Assembly (NCBI RefSeq): GCF_017873215.1
Contig: NZ_JAGGKA010000002.1
Span: 1 to 64,000, forward strand
Source: Clostridium tetanomorphum
GTDB taxonomy: Bacteria; Bacillota; Clostridia; Clostridiales; Clostridiaceae
Direction: 5' to 3'
DNA: 64,000 bases
Below are positions 63,193 through 64,000 of this stretch, in pieces (positions within the stretch are counted from its first letter, which is position 1; each line of letters begins with the position of its first letter). Both the position numbers and the translations under genes were made by a program. The notes below the pieces were generated by a model. It saw nothing but the letters and a program-made list of their open reading frames with translations, was not told the DNA's origin and did not search any database.

Positions 63193-63726
63193 TTAATGAT
63201 AAGTTTTTCTATAAGAATTACTAGAGGCTTTACGTTCTGCATGGAAAATCATATCTTTCATAATTTCTTTATATCTTTGAGAAACTTCAGGACAGACTGT
63301 TAATATAGAGTCTATTACATAATCAATATTAGTATCATCTAATTTTTTTGCAGTACTACCATCATCAAGGGTTATAATTTCACTATCTAGAGATTTATAT
63401 ATGGTGTTTATAATTGGTGAGCGCATAACTTCATCGTTTTCTATAGAATTATCTGAAAAGTATAATGTTTCATCAATTACTACAAGACGACCATAAACGT
63501 ATTCCTTTTTATGATATGTTTTATCCTCTTTAGAGTCGATACAATCATATTTTGTATGTTCTACATGTTTTATGTCAAGCTTATAAGCATCCTCTTTTCT
63601 TGTCAAAACACATCTTATTTCTAAGTCTAGTAATCTATCTTTTATATGTTCAGAAAAATTTTCTCCTAGGTCAGAAATAAGGCGCTTTACGGATATTGTT
63701 TTTTGCATTTTATAATTTTTTTTCAC
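63193..63726 (-). CDS. Hypothetical protein (177 aa)
   Basis: A soluble, strongly charged protein starting at GTG ten bases behind AAGGAG. It begins MKKNYKMQKTISVKRLISDL and contains a conserved-looking acidic/aromatic centre (VYGRLVVIDETLYFSDNSIE) and a helical end (VCPEVSQRYKEIMKDMIFHA). No signal peptide, membrane helix or recognised domain. It has its own terminator and lies between the Ter module and the cold-shock gene, so it is probably not part of either. Confidence 0.65.
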   Translation of the reverse strand: MKKNYKMQKTISVKRLISDLGENFSEHIKDRLLDLEIRCVLTRKEDAYKLDIKHVEHTKYDCIDSKEDKTYHKKEYVYGRLVVIDETLYFSDNSIENDEVMRSPIINTIYKSLDSEIITLDDGSTAKKLDDTNIDYVIDSILTVCPEVSQRYKEIMKDMIFHAERKASSNSYRKTYH

Positions 63727-63792
63727 TATAAATATTCTCCTTCTAATTATATTTTTAACTTATACACTATTAGAAAATGTGTATAATATAAA

Positions 63793-63813
63793 GACCACCT
63801 TTATAAAGGTGGC
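63793..63813 (-). terminator. Terminator of the cold-shock gene
   Basis: A perfect palindrome ACCACCTTTA-TAAAGGTGGC (63794-63813); on the minus strand it is followed by CTTTATATTATA. Confidence 0.6.
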
Positions 63814-63860
63814 TGAACATAGCTGTGCATATTAAAATTTAACAATGTATAATATCATTA

Positions 63861-64000
63861 TTATAATTTTACTACATTAGCTGCTTGAGGACCTCTAGGG
63901 CCTTGTTCTATATCAAATTGAACTTTCTCACCTTCTTCAAGATTTTTTCTTGGGGCATCACTTTGAATTGCAGTGAAGTGAACAAAAACATCTTCTTCCC
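63861..64000 (-). CDS. Cold-shock protein (CspA family), C-terminal part
   Basis: The gene runs off the window edge; only the last 46 codons are visible. They read [20 protein letters not shown] then [20 protein letters not shown] and NVVKL, the second RNP-like motif (VFVHF) and end of a single-domain cold-shock RNA chaperone of about 66 residues. Confidence 0.93.
   Translation of the reverse strand, partial: EEDVFVHFTAIQSDAPRKNLEEGEKVQFDIEQGPRGPQAANVVKL

Noticed and set aside
1-64000. CRISPR arrays, tRNA or rRNA genes
   Set aside because: No regularly spaced short repeats, cloverleaf sequences or rRNA-like blocks were seen; the window is otherwise accounted for by protein genes.

Overview
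The window is an AT-rich, densely coding stretch of a Firmicutes chromosome, most likely Clostridium sensu stricto. The reasons are very low GC, strong AGGAGG-type ribosome binding sites, frequent TTG/GTG starts, intrinsic terminators after most operons, and gene content (agr-type quorum sensing, Bce resistance module, cellobiose-type PTS, Ter stress genes). Species was not determined.

Layout. 1-94 is the 3' end of a group II intron. 187-2256 is a LytTR response regulator with an AgrC-like GHKL kinase. 2376-4956 holds a coiled-coil protein and a membrane methyl-accepting protein. 5088-10413 is a bacitracin-type module (bceRS, uppP, bceAB) with a matching operator. 10477-11247 encodes a Pro/Met/Gln-rich repeat protein. 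11523-15631 is a gene graveyard: a truncated TetM-like GTPase, a small orphan ORF, an integrase with an in-frame stop, and decayed IS3 and ISL3 transposons. 16186-19904 is a small secreted protein followed by a three-permease ABC transporter. 20576-23454 has a CPBP-family protein lacking canonical residues, the remnant of a tryptophanase/tyrosine phenol-lyase, and an intact sodium-dependent amino-acid transporter. 24145-31633 carries a SWIM-SNF2 helicase, a sigma factor/DUF4179 pair and a WYL regulator/zinc-ribbon/radical SAM cluster. 31812-34085 is a divergent MerR/MATE pair with a textbook MerR operator. 34266-38391 is sugar metabolism (BadF-type amino-sugar kinase, GH4 phosphoglycosidase, PTS EIIC). 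38746-41289 has DUF1846 and FAH-family genes. 41557-44167 is a two-component system.

44508-62930 is a Ter-type stress locus with other genes embedded in it: YceG-like and TelA, then a GNAT enzyme with an attenuated leader, an agrBD autoinducer locus, a PAS kinase, DUF421 and DUF4363 proteins, three TerD paralogues, a P-type calcium ATPase, and on the opposite strand the four-gene 'biosynthetic module' (CitE-like, PRTase-TRSP, StiP-like, HAD). The window ends in a cold-shock gene read on the minus strand.

The most interesting unexplained signals are: (1) a dispersed, structured repeat present three times (23483, 35151, 35497) whose variable helix differs in sequence but keeps pairing; (2) the agrBD locus with a kinase-less membrane protein and no adjacent receptor; (3) the split Ter locus with a calcium pump directly behind three predicted calcium-binding TerD proteins; (4) a 99-bp MITE-like palindrome at 38455; and (5) an intrinsic terminator placed just after a promoter in the GNAT leader. 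No tRNA, rRNA or CRISPR array was seen.
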